The notes below the pieces were generated by a model. That model ran no database searches and had not been told where the DNA came from. It saw only the letters and a list, made by a program, of their open reading frames with translations. A DNA stretch of 64,000 nt from Clostridia bacterium (GTDB lineage Bacteria > Bacillota > Clostridia > Christensenellales > Borkfalkiaceae): the NCBI GenBank assembly GCA_017463105.1, contig JAFTPU010000008.1, positions 82,766 through 146,765 of the forward strand, read 5' to 3'. Both the position numbers and the translations under genes were made by a program. This document shows, in pieces, positions 25,014 through 33,901 of the stretch. How positions within the stretch are numbered: the stretch's first letter is position 1; each line of letters begins with the position of its first letter.

Positions 25014-25632
25014 GAAAAAGCTTTTAAGCATCGTTGCGGCGTTGGTATTATCGTTATTTATTGTTTGTTTTGGCGCTTGTAAAACTTCAAATGGGCAACA
25101 ATCCTCGGAAGAACCTAAATTGTATGCGCTCAACGAATTGTCGCTTTCGCTTGACGTGGACGAAACTTTTCAGTTAGAATTACTCGGAATTGACGAAAAC
25201 GAAGAGGTTAAGTGGACGACAGATAATTCAAGCGTGGCGAAAGTAGCAAACGGCGCAGTAACGGGCGTTGGTCCGGGAAAAGCAAATATTCGGGCTTCGA
25301 TAGACGGAAAAAGCTTTACTTGTCAAGTAACGGTTTCTTTTGCTTATGATAACGCAGTATATCTGACATTGGAAAACGAAATAGCCGTCAATGGGAGTTA
25401 TTATCTTACTTTGTTGAAAGGCGAAAAGTATTTTCTTTCTCCTGCGTTAATCGATGGGGAAAAGGTAAAGGGGATGAGTTTCCTTTTGGACAGTGAAAAT
25501 GCTGCGTTGCAAATTTCAGGAAAGGAAATACAAGGCGTTTCGGTTGTGGAAAATGCAAAATTGATTGTTTCTTGCAACTATGAACAGCAAGAATACAAGA
25601 TTAACGTATTCGTGACGGTAAAGGAGGGGTAA
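25006..25632 (+). CDS. Lipoprotein with bacterial Ig-like (Big_2) domain
   Basis: 208 residues. Lipoprotein signal: basic KKKLLS, hydrophobic stretch, then FGAC as the lipobox (Cys about 25). Residues about 40-115 form a Big_2 domain (LSLDVDETFQLELLGID, VAKVANGAVTGVGPGKANI). The remainder is a second beta-rich region. It starts inside the end of the DUF4838 gene after a GGAGG site, and the next lipoprotein gene begins one base after its stop. Likely an extracellular adhesion or scaffold protein for the polysaccharide-targeting cluster; exact role unknown. Confidence 0.8.
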   Translation: MYKKKLLSIVAALVLSLFIVCFGACKTSNGQQSSEEPKLYALNELSLSLDVDETFQLELLGIDENEEVKWTTDNSSVAKVANGAVTGVGPGKANIRASIDGKSFTCQVTVSFAYDNAVYLTLENEIAVNGSYYLTLLKGEKYFLSPALIDGEKVKGMSFLLDSENAALQISGKEIQGVSVVENAKLIVSCNYEQQEYKINVFVTVKEG

Positions 25633-25633
25633 G

Positions 25634-27658
25634 ATGAAAAAGATATGGACGTGGATAAGCGTTGTCGTATTGTTTTCTACTTGTTTCTTTTCTTTGATGT
25701 CGTGCAAGCAAACGGGTGGTACTCAAAATGACGAAAATACGTCTGCTGAAGAATACTATTTGACGCTCAATGCGTATGAGATTACACTCGGGATAGAGGA
25801 TACCTTTTCTTTGGACGTTAAAAAATTCAGTAAGGAAGGCGACGAGAAAGAAGTAAAGCAAATTTCTTATACTTCGGATGCACCTAAAATAGCCACAATC
25901 GAAAACGGTGTTATCAAAGGCTTACAAAAAGGGGAAACTTACGTTCACGTAACTGCAGATGAGCAAAGCGTTTCTTGCTTTGTAACGGTAGATTCGTTGT
26001 CGGAAACTAAAAGCGGGCTTGTTATTGGGTTTGCGTCTAACAACCTGTATTGTGGTATTGTCTCGCAAGCTTATGCGACGATTTTGCAAGACGGTAGAGA
26101 GATCTCTGTATCTGATGTGGAATGGTCGGTGGAAGACGATGCGATTCTTTCGATTTCTCAAACGGGCGAAGTAACGCCAAAGCAAGTGGTTGGCGCAACC
26201 AAGATATTTGCTGCCTGCGAATATGCAGGCGAAAGCTATTCTGCCGAATTGCAGGTTTCTATATTAGAGCCTTGCTATTACGCTTTTTCCAGTCCGTCCA
26301 TTAAGCTTGCGACGGCAACCACCCTTTCGGGAAAGGTCAATTCGTCTTATACCGCAACGAAAATGACGGTGGTAGGCGTAAATATCTTAACTGGGGCAGT
26401 TACCAAGTATACGGCGGCGGAATTTACGATTTCCGATTATGACGAAACGGTGGCGAATTTTACGACGAGCGCAAATGGTGAGATAACTGTTTCTTCCGTT
26501 GCCGTCGGGGAAACCTATTTAACCGCGCATCTTACGGATTTGGGGCAAACCATACAAGGCAAGGTGGAAGTGGTTACGGCAATTTCTGGGATTGCGGATA
26601 TGGATATTCTGGCGTTGGCTTGTCATAGCGATAAACCGTTGCTTGGCGAAAGCTATATGCTGGTGAACGACATTGATTATGAAAACGACGTAATCTATCC
26701 TATCGCGCCGTTTACGGATAATTTAAACGCAAGAACCCCTGGGATACAATGGAAATACCGTTTAAAAAAGACGTCGGGCGGATACGCTTTTGAAGAAAGA
26801 GAAAACTTTGGAAAGGCGGGCTACGGTTTAACAGACGAAGAGTTTAAAACGTTTGCGCAAAACGGCGGACTTAATCCCAAAAACGGACTGAGCTTTTCTG
26901 GAAATTTTGACGGCAACGGACATTCGATAAAAAATGCAAAACTCTTTTACGGTATCACTACGCTGAACGTTGCAGGCTCTTACAATGCGGCTTATTCAAA
27001 TATTTTCGGGCAATGCACGGGAACGATAAAAAACGTGTCCTTTGAAAATATTTCCTTGCAAGACCCCAAAGACGTCGTGATAGAGGGGAGCGATTACGGC
27101 TTGGACAGAATGTACGTGAACGCAAGTACCCCTATTATTGACGGCGGATTGAGAAAGACCGCGGACGGAGAATATTATTACCGCGGTGCGTCTTTAATCG
27201 GGCGCGGGAACGGCTGCGTTGTCAAAAACGTATATTTTGAATTGACCTGCAATCTCAAAAGCGACGCGTTTGCGCCCGGTGCGTTGATATGCTGGGGTTC
27301 AAACAGCGTAAACGTAAGCAACTGCGTAGTCAGCGTTAACGATCCCGAATACCGAACGAAGGCATTAAACGGCGCAGGCGCGAAAACGGCTGGTACGTTT
27401 ATGAACAACTTGGCAATCGGCGTTTTGTACATAGAAGAAGAAATCAGGGATTCTCAATATGGGCAGAACGGCAACTGGTGGACGAAAACCCTTGCGTGGC
27501 AAGATATTTTCTGGCAAGAGGCAGGGGGAGAGGCAGTAAATCTTTGTTCGTTGGAGCAAACGTTGAGCACCTTTGATGCTAACGTTTGGGATATGAGTGA
27601 GTTTGCCTCTACGAAAGAAGGACGGCCTATTCTTATTAAGGGTTGTTCTGTTGGATAA
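25634..27658 (+). CDS. Large lipoprotein with tandem Ig-like domains
   Basis: 674 residues. Signal segment KIWTWISVVVLFSTCFFSLMSC gives a lipobox LMSC near residue 24 (start positions 25634-25705). At least two Big_2-type repeats follow (LTLNAYEITLGIEDTFSLDV and later VEWSVEDDAILSISQTGEV). The C-terminal half has a GLUG-like motif (FDGNGHSIKNAKLFYGI) typical of surface beta-helical proteins. AAGGAGGGG precedes the start. It is the third gene of the truncated island, and no catalytic motif is seen. Confidence 0.78.
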   Translation: MKKIWTWISVVVLFSTCFFSLMSCKQTGGTQNDENTSAEEYYLTLNAYEITLGIEDTFSLDVKKFSKEGDEKEVKQISYTSDAPKIATIENGVIKGLQKGETYVHVTADEQSVSCFVTVDSLSETKSGLVIGFASNNLYCGIVSQAYATILQDGREISVSDVEWSVEDDAILSISQTGEVTPKQVVGATKIFAACEYAGESYSAELQVSILEPCYYAFSSPSIKLATATTLSGKVNSSYTATKMTVVGVNILTGAVTKYTAAEFTISDYDETVANFTTSANGEITVSSVAVGETYLTAHLTDLGQTIQGKVEVVTAISGIADMDILALACHSDKPLLGESYMLVNDIDYENDVIYPIAPFTDNLNARTPGIQWKYRLKKTSGGYAFEERENFGKAGYGLTDEEFKTFAQNGGLNPKNGLSFSGNFDGNGHSIKNAKLFYGITTLNVAGSYNAAYSNIFGQCTGTIKNVSFENISLQDPKDVVIEGSDYGLDRMYVNASTPIIDGGLRKTADGEYYYRGASLIGRGNGCVVKNVYFELTCNLKSDAFAPGALICWGSNSVNVSNCVVSVNDPEYRTKALNGAGAKTAGTFMNNLAIGVLYIEEEIRDSQYGQNGNWWTKTLAWQDIFWQEAGGEAVNLCSLEQTLSTFDANVWDMSEFASTKEGRPILIKGCSVG

Positions 27659-27707
27659 TCAAGATATTTTTGAATGCTAAAATAAAAAAATCAAGGAGGA
27701 TTAAAAA

Positions 27708-29918
27708 ATGAAAGCATTTAAAAGAAAAATTGTCGCAATGACAATTTTGGCAGGTATTGGCGCGATGGCTACCGGCTTTGGGCTTTATGCCTCAGGTTCT
27801 TCCGTAAAGGCGGAAGAGGTGAGCGGTCCTATTTACGTAAATATTGAAGATATCGTAAATGAGGGGAAAGATATCTACGCGGTAAGCGGTTATAGCGCGC
27901 TTGGCGTACTTTACAACGGAAACGCGAATACGACGGCGAAGCTTAATCAAGTGAATCAGAGCAGTAGCAACACAGATTTAGAGTATGCGATTTACGATCG
28001 GGCAAGCCAAGCTACCGATACGCACGATTTCACCTATTATGCGAAAGGAACTGTGGCTACTTCGGTTACTGGCGTAAACGTTAACGCAAACGCTTACGAC
28101 GGCAATTACAGCTATTGGATGAACAATAGCACGGGGGCTGTTGGGGCAAACGGCGGTATGTATATCCCTAATGCGACGGATAAAAATACCATTTTATCCT
28201 TTAAGACGAACTGGACGGGGGATTATATTTGGTTGGTTGCACGCCGTTGTAGTGCGGCTGGGGCGCAATATATCAACGATGGAAGTTATTATAACTTTAT
28301 GTTAAATTTCAGCACAAGTTGGTTTATCAATGCAAAATATAAGAACTCAACGGGCGTAGGAACGTTATCCCCCTCAAATGCTGTCAAAGAATTTAACAGC
28401 GCAAACGGAACGTCGTATACTTCGTTTAATCAAATTTTATCCAAGGGAGATATCGTTAATATTTCCTACGGTGTATATGATACGGCGGATAAAAGCGTTA
28501 TGTACATCAAAATTTATAACGATACAAAGGGCTGGCTTGTAACGGAAAAATCCTTTGAAACAACGTTAGACACTACTGATTATAGTGTAAACGGAAGTAA
28601 AATGTATATTGCAACCAAAATGAACGATGGTTGGAAAAACGATATTGTTTACGACCGTAGCCCTAATACGATTGCAGGCGTTACCGAGCCTTTGATTTGC
28701 GACGGTTACGATTATACGGTAGAGGGCACGTATCAAGAAGGGGATGCAATTTCGTCTGTAACCTTGCCTACGGGTTACGCTTGGAAAGATTCGTCCGCTA
28801 CGCTTACCGAAGGGGTAAACGAAATTGAGGCGACCTATACTTACGATTATTATAACGGCACGTACACCAAGGACTGCAAAGTTACCGTAACGGTAACCGA
28901 AGCTCCGAAATATACAATTTCGGTGAAAGATTCGACGGGCTTGGAAGTGTTTAACGATGCGGTGAAACAGGGCGCGCAATATACTTTCGTTACGGCAGAG
29001 AATAGAGATAAGAAATTTATCGGCTACGTATATGACGGCGAACTATACAACGTAGGGGATACGGTTACGCCCACGGAAAACGTGGAAGTGACTCTTTTGG
29101 AAACGAGTCTTACTTTGCAAGAGAAAGTTTCCGTTAGAATGTCGGACAACGAAAACGGTTACGGCGGTATTCGTTTTAAAGCGGAAATTCCTGCGGTAGA
29201 ATGGAACGCAATAAAAGCAAGTGTTCGTTTGTATTCGCTTTTGATTCCTACCGATTTAATTGTCGGGGAATTGGAATACAACGAAACGGATGCGGCAATT
29301 AAAGAACTCACGCAATCGGATTTGGTGATGGTAAACGACGCTTATTGCGGAGCATTTTCGCTTACCGATATTCGTCATTATAACTATAATAGAACTTATA
29401 CGGGTATGGCATATTTGGCGGTAACGTATGCGGACGGCGACGTTGCCTATGTGAAAACGGAGGCGAGAAATGCGTCCGTTTACGAGCTTGCCGTACAAGC
29501 GTATGCTGCGCACATTCAACAAAAAGCTTTAGATAGCGTAGGTTTATACAGTTCCTCGAACGTGGATATGCTTGAACGCTATATTAACGGTGTTCTTGAC
29601 GTGAAATATACGGTGAATAGCGGAACTGCTACCGTAGAAATTGCGAAAGACGAAAACGGGTTATTGCTCGAAAAGGGATATGCGTTAAATGCGCAGAGTG
29701 AAACTTCTTTTGAAGAAACAGATGGCAAATACGTCGTTACTTTAAAAATTGACGTAAACGAGGATTCTGCACTTGCTTTTTTAGCATCCGAGGGAAATAT
29801 CAATGTGCCTGTTATCATACGTTCTGCGGCGAATTATGAAACCTATGAGGCTGTAAAAGTATTGTCGCGCGCTTATGATAATGGAGTGTTGACCATTTCT
29901 TTTGAAATTCTTGCATAA
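27708..29918 (+). CDS. Secreted cell-surface protein, function unknown
   Basis: 736 residues with a clear signal peptide (FKRKIVAMTILAGIGAMATG, cleavage near VKAEE). The N-terminal 300 residues look like a carbohydrate-binding or concanavalin-like beta-sandwich (many Tyr, Asn and Trp). Residues about 340-400 are an Ig-like repeat (YTVEGTYQEGDAISSVTLPT), and the C-terminal third has VSVRMSDNENGYGGIRFKAE, a module often seen in secreted proteins of gut Clostridia. No LPxTG or membrane anchor is seen. AAGGAGG precedes ATG 27708. Probably binds a glycan; inference. Confidence 0.75.
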   Translation: MKAFKRKIVAMTILAGIGAMATGFGLYASGSSVKAEEVSGPIYVNIEDIVNEGKDIYAVSGYSALGVLYNGNANTTAKLNQVNQSSSNTDLEYAIYDRASQATDTHDFTYYAKGTVATSVTGVNVNANAYDGNYSYWMNNSTGAVGANGGMYIPNATDKNTILSFKTNWTGDYIWLVARRCSAAGAQYINDGSYYNFMLNFSTSWFINAKYKNSTGVGTLSPSNAVKEFNSANGTSYTSFNQILSKGDIVNISYGVYDTADKSVMYIKIYNDTKGWLVTEKSFETTLDTTDYSVNGSKMYIATKMNDGWKNDIVYDRSPNTIAGVTEPLICDGYDYTVEGTYQEGDAISSVTLPTGYAWKDSSATLTEGVNEIEATYTYDYYNGTYTKDCKVTVTVTEAPKYTISVKDSTGLEVFNDAVKQGAQYTFVTAENRDKKFIGYVYDGELYNVGDTVTPTENVEVTLLETSLTLQEKVSVRMSDNENGYGGIRFKAEIPAVEWNAIKASVRLYSLLIPTDLIVGELEYNETDAAIKELTQSDLVMVNDAYCGAFSLTDIRHYNYNRTYTGMAYLAVTYADGDVAYVKTEARNASVYELAVQAYAAHIQQKALDSVGLYSSSNVDMLERYINGVLDVKYTVNSGTATVEIAKDENGLLLEKGYALNAQSETSFEETDGKYVVTLKIDVNEDSALAFLASEGNINVPVIIRSAANYETYEAVKVLSRAYDNGVLTISFEILA

Positions 29919-29932
29919 TAGAGGTGAAGAAG

Positions 29933-30055
29933 ATGAAAGCATATAAAAAAGTGACGATAGAAATTAAGTTGTTTGACAAGCAGGACGTGATTACTTCGTC
30001 TGATGAAGGTGTGCACGTTAGGGACGGTTGGGATGAACGTTCCTTCTTTGATTAA
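29933..30055 (+). CDS. Small protein with DVITSS motif, 40 residues
   Basis: ATG 29933 follows GAGGTGAAG and gives KAYKKVTIEIKLFDKQDVIT, then SSDEGVHVRDGWDERSFFD. The pattern basic start, alternating hydrophobic strand, DVIT(S/T)S, acidic tail is one I recognise from many small unannotated proteins beside secreted proteins in gut Clostridia; I know no assigned function. There is no signal peptide. It lies 14 bases after the secreted-protein gene and is closed by a hairpin at 30074-30102. Confidence 0.6.
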   Translation: MKAYKKVTIEIKLFDKQDVITSSDEGVHVRDGWDERSFFD

Positions 30056-30073
30056 CGAATAGAGAGCAATTTT

Positions 30074-30102
30074 ACGCACGGCGACAGATTGTTGCCGTGC
30101 GT
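30074..30102 (+). terminator. Stem-loop after the DVITSS gene
   Basis: ACGCACGGC (30074-30082) pairs with GCCGTGCGT (30094-30102). The T-run is weak and delayed, so termination is likely partial. Confidence 0.5.
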
Positions 30103-30128
30103 GAGAAAGCTTTTAAGGAGAATTAAGA

Positions 30129-30638
30129 ATGAAAAAAAGAATTATAGGTTTTATTTTGGCTATATCGTCTGTTTTATGCGTGGGGTGTAATGGGAACGAT
30201 ACGTCATATACGATTACGTTTATTCAAGAAGGACACGCCGAGATAGTCAAAACCGTAAAAAGCGGGGAATCGCTTGCGGATATACCTTTACCGCAAGAGA
30301 AAGAAGGGTATGACGTGGCTTGGGATAGAGAGAATTTTGACAACGTTACAAGTGATCTGCAAGTCACGGCAGTATTGACGCCGAAAAACTACACAATTAC
30401 CTATACTTATGATGAATTGCTTATTAACGGTGGATATACCGTTGTGTTGGAAAAACAATCTCAAACGGTAAGTTTTAATTCCGAGTACGCATTAGCTACG
30501 GCAAGCTGTGAGGGTTTGAGCTTTTTGGGTTGGAAAAATATTGAAACGAACGAAATGGTGGTTTCTGGTACATATACGCAAGCCAAGGATATTACTTTGA
30601 TTGCGCAATTTGAACCGGAAGATCAAGAATGGTCTTAA
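30129..30638 (+). CDS. Lipoprotein with InlB-type B repeats
   Basis: 169 residues. The lipobox is LCVGC after a short signal (KKRIIGFILAISSV). Two Listeria-Bacteroides-type repeats (Flg_new/InlB B-repeat fold) follow: YTITFIQEGHAEIVKTVKSG with YDVAWDRE, then a second unit closing FLGWKNIETNEM. AAGGAG precedes the start. It is another surface protein of the island, likely an adhesin-like or spacer module with no enzymatic motif. Confidence 0.78.
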   Translation: MKKRIIGFILAISSVLCVGCNGNDTSYTITFIQEGHAEIVKTVKSGESLADIPLPQEKEGYDVAWDRENFDNVTSDLQVTAVLTPKNYTITYTYDELLINGGYTVVLEKQSQTVSFNSEYALATASCEGLSFLGWKNIETNEMVVSGTYTQAKDITLIAQFEPEDQEWS

Positions 30639-30681
30639 AAACGAAAAGGAATAAATAGGATAATATTGCAAGAGGTATGAT

Positions 30682-31026
30682 ATGGCTATAGAAATTAAAG
30701 GCGAGCTTTGCCATCAACAGTTAATAAAAAAGCATAAGCCGCTTCTTTCATATGATGAAACAAAGAATTATGCGGAGTGGAAAAAGTCGATTCGTGAAAA
30801 ACTTATCGAGCTTGCAGGTATCAATCAAATACGTGAAAACGCTTGCCCGTTGAACATTCAAATCGAAAGCGAAGAACAAAAAGACGGCTATAAGCAAATT
30901 CGGTTTGTTTTTGAAAGCGAAGTGGGTGCATTCGTACCTTGTTATTTGTTGATTCCCGATACGGGAAAAGATAAGTATCCCGTTGCGATTACATTGCAAG
31001 GACATTCTTCGGGATTTCATCATTCA
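30682..31026 (+). pseudogene. Esterase-like alpha/beta-hydrolase gene, 3'-truncated
   Basis: The first 115 or so codons resemble the start of acetyl-xylan-esterase or dienelactone-hydrolase-like enzymes: YAEWKKSIREKLIELAGI, then VGAFVPCYLLIPDTGKDKYP and AITLQGHSSGFHHS, where the oxyanion-side strand ends. Normal sequence stops near 31026; what follows is arginine-rich nonsense and a hairpin before the degV promoter. The catalytic Ser, Asp and His segments are missing. This marks the right-hand break of the island whose left-hand break is the DUF4838 gene. Confidence 0.72.
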
Positions 31027-31134
31027 GTATCCGTCGCCGAAGGTCGGCGTCGGCGAAATTTCGTTTCCGTCGCCAAAACGCAAAACGTTTTCGGGCTTTG
31101 CAGACACTATTTTTTATTTTTATATCAAATCTTG

Positions 31135-31184
31135 TTGACAAACAGGAAAAAATATGTTATCATATGAATGTTGATAAATCAACA
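31135..31184 (+). promoter_or_regulatory. degV promoter with a start-site palindrome
   Basis: TTGACA (31135-31140), 17 bases, TATCAT (31158-31163). TGTTGAT-AA-ATCAACA (31169-31184) is a perfect 7-base inverted repeat across the expected start of transcription. It resembles the TTTGAT/ATCAAA boxes bound by MarR-type fatty-acid regulators (FabT), which would suit a FakB-type gene. Confidence 0.65.
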
Positions 31185-31206
31185 AGTATGCAAATAGGGA
31201 GAACGT

Positions 31207-32055
31207 ATGGCAATAAAATTGATTATAGATTCCGCTTCGGATATCAACAAAGAGGAAGCGGCGACGCTGGGCGTAACGCTCGTATCGATGGAAATACGGT
31301 TCGGGGAGGAGGTTTATCTCGACGGGGTCGATCTGTACCCCAAACGGTTTTACGAAAAACTGATCGAGAGCGACGAGCTGCCCAAAACGAGTCAGATCAA
31401 CCCTTTCCGTTTCGGGGAAGCGTTTGAAGAGGCGACGAAAAACGGCGACGAGGCGGTGGTGATCACCATTTCGTCCAAGCTTTCGGGAACGTACGAGAGC
31501 GCGAAACAGGCGGCGGGGAAATTCGCGGGCAAGGTGTTCGTTGTGGACAGTATGAACGCTTGCGTGGGCGAAAGGTTGCTTTGTCAATATGCGCTTCGCC
31601 TGATCTCGGAGGGATTTTCCGCCCAATCAATCGCGGAGAAGCTGGAAGAGAAAAAGAATAAGATCAACGTAATGGCGGTGTTGGGTACTTTGGAGTACTT
31701 GAAAAAAGGCGGGCGCATTTCCGCGGCGGTGGCGTTTGCGGGAAATCTGCTTTCCATCAAACCCGTCATAGCGGTGGAAGAGGGCGAAGTCCGTCTTGTC
31801 GGCAAAGCTATGGGCTCGAAGAAGGGGAACAACCTTTTGACGCAGCTTGTGGAGAAGAAGGGCGGGATCGATTTCTCGATGCCGTACGGCGTCGTATGGT
31901 CGGGCGCAGACAGATCGACGCTCGACAAATACGTGCAGGATAGCGCGAAGCTTTGGGAAGGGCAAACCGAGGATCTGCCCGCGTATATGATCGGTTGTAC
32001 GATCGGAACGCACGTGGGTCCCGGCGCGATCGGCGTCGCGTTCTTTGAAAAATAG
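31207..32055 (+). CDS. DegV/FakB family fatty-acid-binding protein
   Basis: 282-residue DegV-fold protein. FakB members hold a fatty acid for phosphorylation by the kinase FakA so that exogenous acids can enter phospholipid synthesis. Conserved pieces: IIDSASDINKEEA at the start, the serine/threonine loop KTSQINPF, VITISSKLSGTYESA and VVDSMNACVGERLL. ATG 31207 follows AGGGAG. It stands alone between its own promoter and a terminator. FakA is not in the window. The lipid ligand cannot be read. Confidence 0.9.
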   Translation: MAIKLIIDSASDINKEEAATLGVTLVSMEIRFGEEVYLDGVDLYPKRFYEKLIESDELPKTSQINPFRFGEAFEEATKNGDEAVVITISSKLSGTYESAKQAAGKFAGKVFVVDSMNACVGERLLCQYALRLISEGFSAQSIAEKLEEKKNKINVMAVLGTLEYLKKGGRISAAVAFAGNLLSIKPVIAVEEGEVRLVGKAMGSKKGNNLLTQLVEKKGGIDFSMPYGVVWSGADRSTLDKYVQDSAKLWEGQTEDLPAYMIGCTIGTHVGPGAIGVAFFEK

Positions 32056-32100
32056 TTGATCCCGCCGACGGGCACCTGTCGACGTGTGATAATACCTCCC

Positions 32101-32138
32101 GTACCTCGCTACGCCAACAGCGAGGTACTCCTTTTTAT
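32101..32138 (+). terminator. Rho-independent terminator
   Basis: GTACCTCGCT (32101-32110) pairs with AGCGAGGTAC (32119-32128), followed by TCCTTTTTAT. Confidence 0.85.
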
Positions 32139-32149
32139 ATAAAAAAGAG

Positions 32150-32178
32150 TTTACAAATCCGCGCGCGCGTGGTATAAT
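32150..32178 (+). promoter_or_regulatory. Sigma-A promoter of the aminotransferase gene
   Basis: TTTACA (32150-32155), 17 bases including a (GC)n run, TATAAT (32173-32178). Confidence 0.75.
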
Positions 32179-32211
32179 GATATGGAAAATAAAACGACGG
32201 GGGTCGCTGTT

Positions 32212-33408
32212 ATGTTGAATGAAAGAATGTACGGGCTTGGCAGTAAACGCTCGACGATCCGTGAGCTGTTCGAATACGCAAAGGTGCGCTCGGCGGAGAT
32301 CGGCGCGGAAAACGTTTTCGATTTTTCAATCGGGAATCCGTCCGTACCCGCGCCCGACGCGGTGAACGAAACGATAAAAAGGCTGGTGGCGGAAACGCCG
32401 TCCGTGGCGTTGCACGGCTACACTTCCGCGCAGGGGGATAAGACCGTCCGCGACAAGATCGCGGAAAATTACGCCCGCCGTTTCGGGGCGGCGATCTCGG
32501 GCGACGATCTGTATATGACCTGCGGCGCGGCGGCGTCCCTGACGATCACGCTCAACGCATTGTACGAGACGGGCGACGAGGTGATCGTGTTCGCGCCGTA
32601 TTTTGCCGAATACCGCGTGTTCGTAGAGGGCGCGGGAGCGAAGCTGGTCGTCGTGCGTTCGGACGAAAAAACCATGCTTCCCGACTTCGAAACGCTTAAA
32701 AAAGCGATCAATCCGCATACGAAAGCGGTGTTGATCAATTCCCCGAACAACCCCTCGGGCGTGGTGTACGGCGAGGACGTGATGCGAAAGCTGTGCGATT
32801 TGTTGAAAGCGAAATCGGGGGAATACGGCAAGCCCGTGTTCCTGATCTCCGACGAGCCGTATCGCGAGCTGGTGTACGATAAAAAGACGGCGGTGCCCTG
32901 CCCGATGAAATATTATAAGGATAGCGTGGTGTGTTATTCGTATTCGAAATCGCTTTCCCTTCCCGGGGAACGCGTGGGCTATATCGCGGTCAACCCGCAA
33001 GCGACGAACGCAAAGGCGATATACGCGGCGGTGTGCGGGGCGGGCAGATCGCTCGGCTTCGTGTGCGCGCCCGCTCTTTTTCAAAGGGTGGCGGCGGAAT
33101 GCGACGGCATGACGGCGGATCTGAGCGTGTACAAGCGCAACCGCGATCTTTTGTATAACGGGCTGACGGCGTGCGGCTTCACGTGCATATACCCCGACGG
33201 CGCGTTCTATCTGTTTATGAAAGCGGCGGAGGCGGACACGCAAGCGTTTTGCGAGCGAGCGAAGAAATACGAATTGTTGCTTGTTGCGGGCGACGATTTT
33301 GGGTATGCAGGCTGGGTGCGTATCGCGTACTGCGTGAACACCGACCGTATCGAAAAAGCCCTGCCGCTGTTTAGAAAACTGGCGGAAGAATACAACCTGT
33401 GCAAGTGA
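32212..33408 (+). CDS. PLP-dependent aminotransferase, class I (aspartate/aromatic type)
   Basis: 398 residues. Fold type I aminotransferase of the group that starts LNERMYGLGSKRSTIRELFE. PLP contacts are visible: YMTCGAAASLTIT, INSPNNPSGVVY, ISDEPYRELVY and the Schiff-base lysine in YSYSKSLSLPGERVGYIA. It probably transfers amino groups between aspartate or a related amino acid and 2-oxoglutarate; the exact substrate is not readable. ATG 32212 is preferred over ATG 32182 because homologues begin there, GGGGG precedes it, and 32182 lies at the expected transcription start. Confidence 0.88.
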   Translation: MLNERMYGLGSKRSTIRELFEYAKVRSAEIGAENVFDFSIGNPSVPAPDAVNETIKRLVAETPSVALHGYTSAQGDKTVRDKIAENYARRFGAAISGDDLYMTCGAAASLTITLNALYETGDEVIVFAPYFAEYRVFVEGAGAKLVVVRSDEKTMLPDFETLKKAINPHTKAVLINSPNNPSGVVYGEDVMRKLCDLLKAKSGEYGKPVFLISDEPYRELVYDKKTAVPCPMKYYKDSVVCYSYSKSLSLPGERVGYIAVNPQATNAKAIYAAVCGAGRSLGFVCAPALFQRVAAECDGMTADLSVYKRNRDLLYNGLTACGFTCIYPDGAFYLFMKAAEADTQAFCERAKKYELLLVAGDDFGYAGWVRIAYCVNTDRIEKALPLFRKLAEEYNLCK

Positions 33409-33580
33409 ATGCAAAATGCAGAATGCAGAATGGCTCCCTCAGTCACTTCGTGACAGCTCCCTCGGGGAGGGAGCCTTGCAATCCCTCAGTCCGCTTTGCG
33501 GACAGCTCCCTTTGCACAAGGGAGCCTAAGCCTCCCTCTTGGAGGGAGGGGGGGACCGCGGTAGCGGTGGAAGGAGTCTC
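33409..33580. repeat. Composite dispersed intergenic repeat
   Basis: Fills most of the gap between the aminotransferase gene and rpmG. It opens with AATGCAAAATGCAGAATG units shared with 15428, then a chain of self-complementary blocks: GGCTCCCTC with GAGGGAGCC, CAGTC with GACAG around CACTTCGT, CAGTCCGC with GCGGACAG, CCTCCCTC with GAGGGAGG. Elements of this look are familiar in many gut Clostridia genomes. No coding potential. Confidence 0.65.
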
Positions 33581-33656
33581 TTTGCTTTTTATATTTACGT
33601 CGTTTGTGACAAAAAATAAAAAATTAAAAAAAATTCGAAAAATCTTTCAAAAAAGA

Positions 33657-33685
33657 TTGACAAGCCCTTCAAAGTGTGGTAAACT
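33657..33685 (+). promoter_or_regulatory. Sigma-A promoter of rpmG-secE-nusG
   Basis: TTGACA (33657-33662), 17 bases, TAAACT (33680-33685), 51 bases before the rpmG start. Confidence 0.75.
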
Positions 33686-33736
33686 CTATATACGCGCCTG
33701 ACGAAGGGTGTAATTTTTTTGTATGGAGTTTTGATT

Positions 33737-33901
33737 ATGGCAACCAAAACGGCAAGAGCCAAAATTACTTTCGAATGCACCGAATGCAAGCATAGAAACT
33801 ATGACAGCATCAAGAACAAGAAGAACGATCCCGACAGACTTACGCTGAGCAAGTACTGCCCGTTCTGCAAAAAGCATACGGAACACAAAGAATCCAAATA
33901 A
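33737..33901 (+). CDS. rpmG: 50S ribosomal protein L33
   Basis: 54 residues with the four zinc-ribbon cysteines intact (CTECKHRNY and [11 protein letters not shown]), the zinc-binding form of L33. Large-subunit protein near the E site. ATG 33737 is selected because the upstream in-frame TTG (33719) would override the GGAG at 33724. It heads the conserved rpmG-secE-nusG-rplK-rplA order. Confidence 0.95.
   Translation: MATKTARAKITFECTECKHRNYDSIKNKKNDPDRLTLSKYCPFCKKHTEHKESK

Noticed and set aside
32182-32211. Upstream ATG 32182 as aminotransferase start
   Set aside because: It falls at the expected transcription start, four bases after TATAAT, has no ribosome site, and family members begin at the ATG at 32212.
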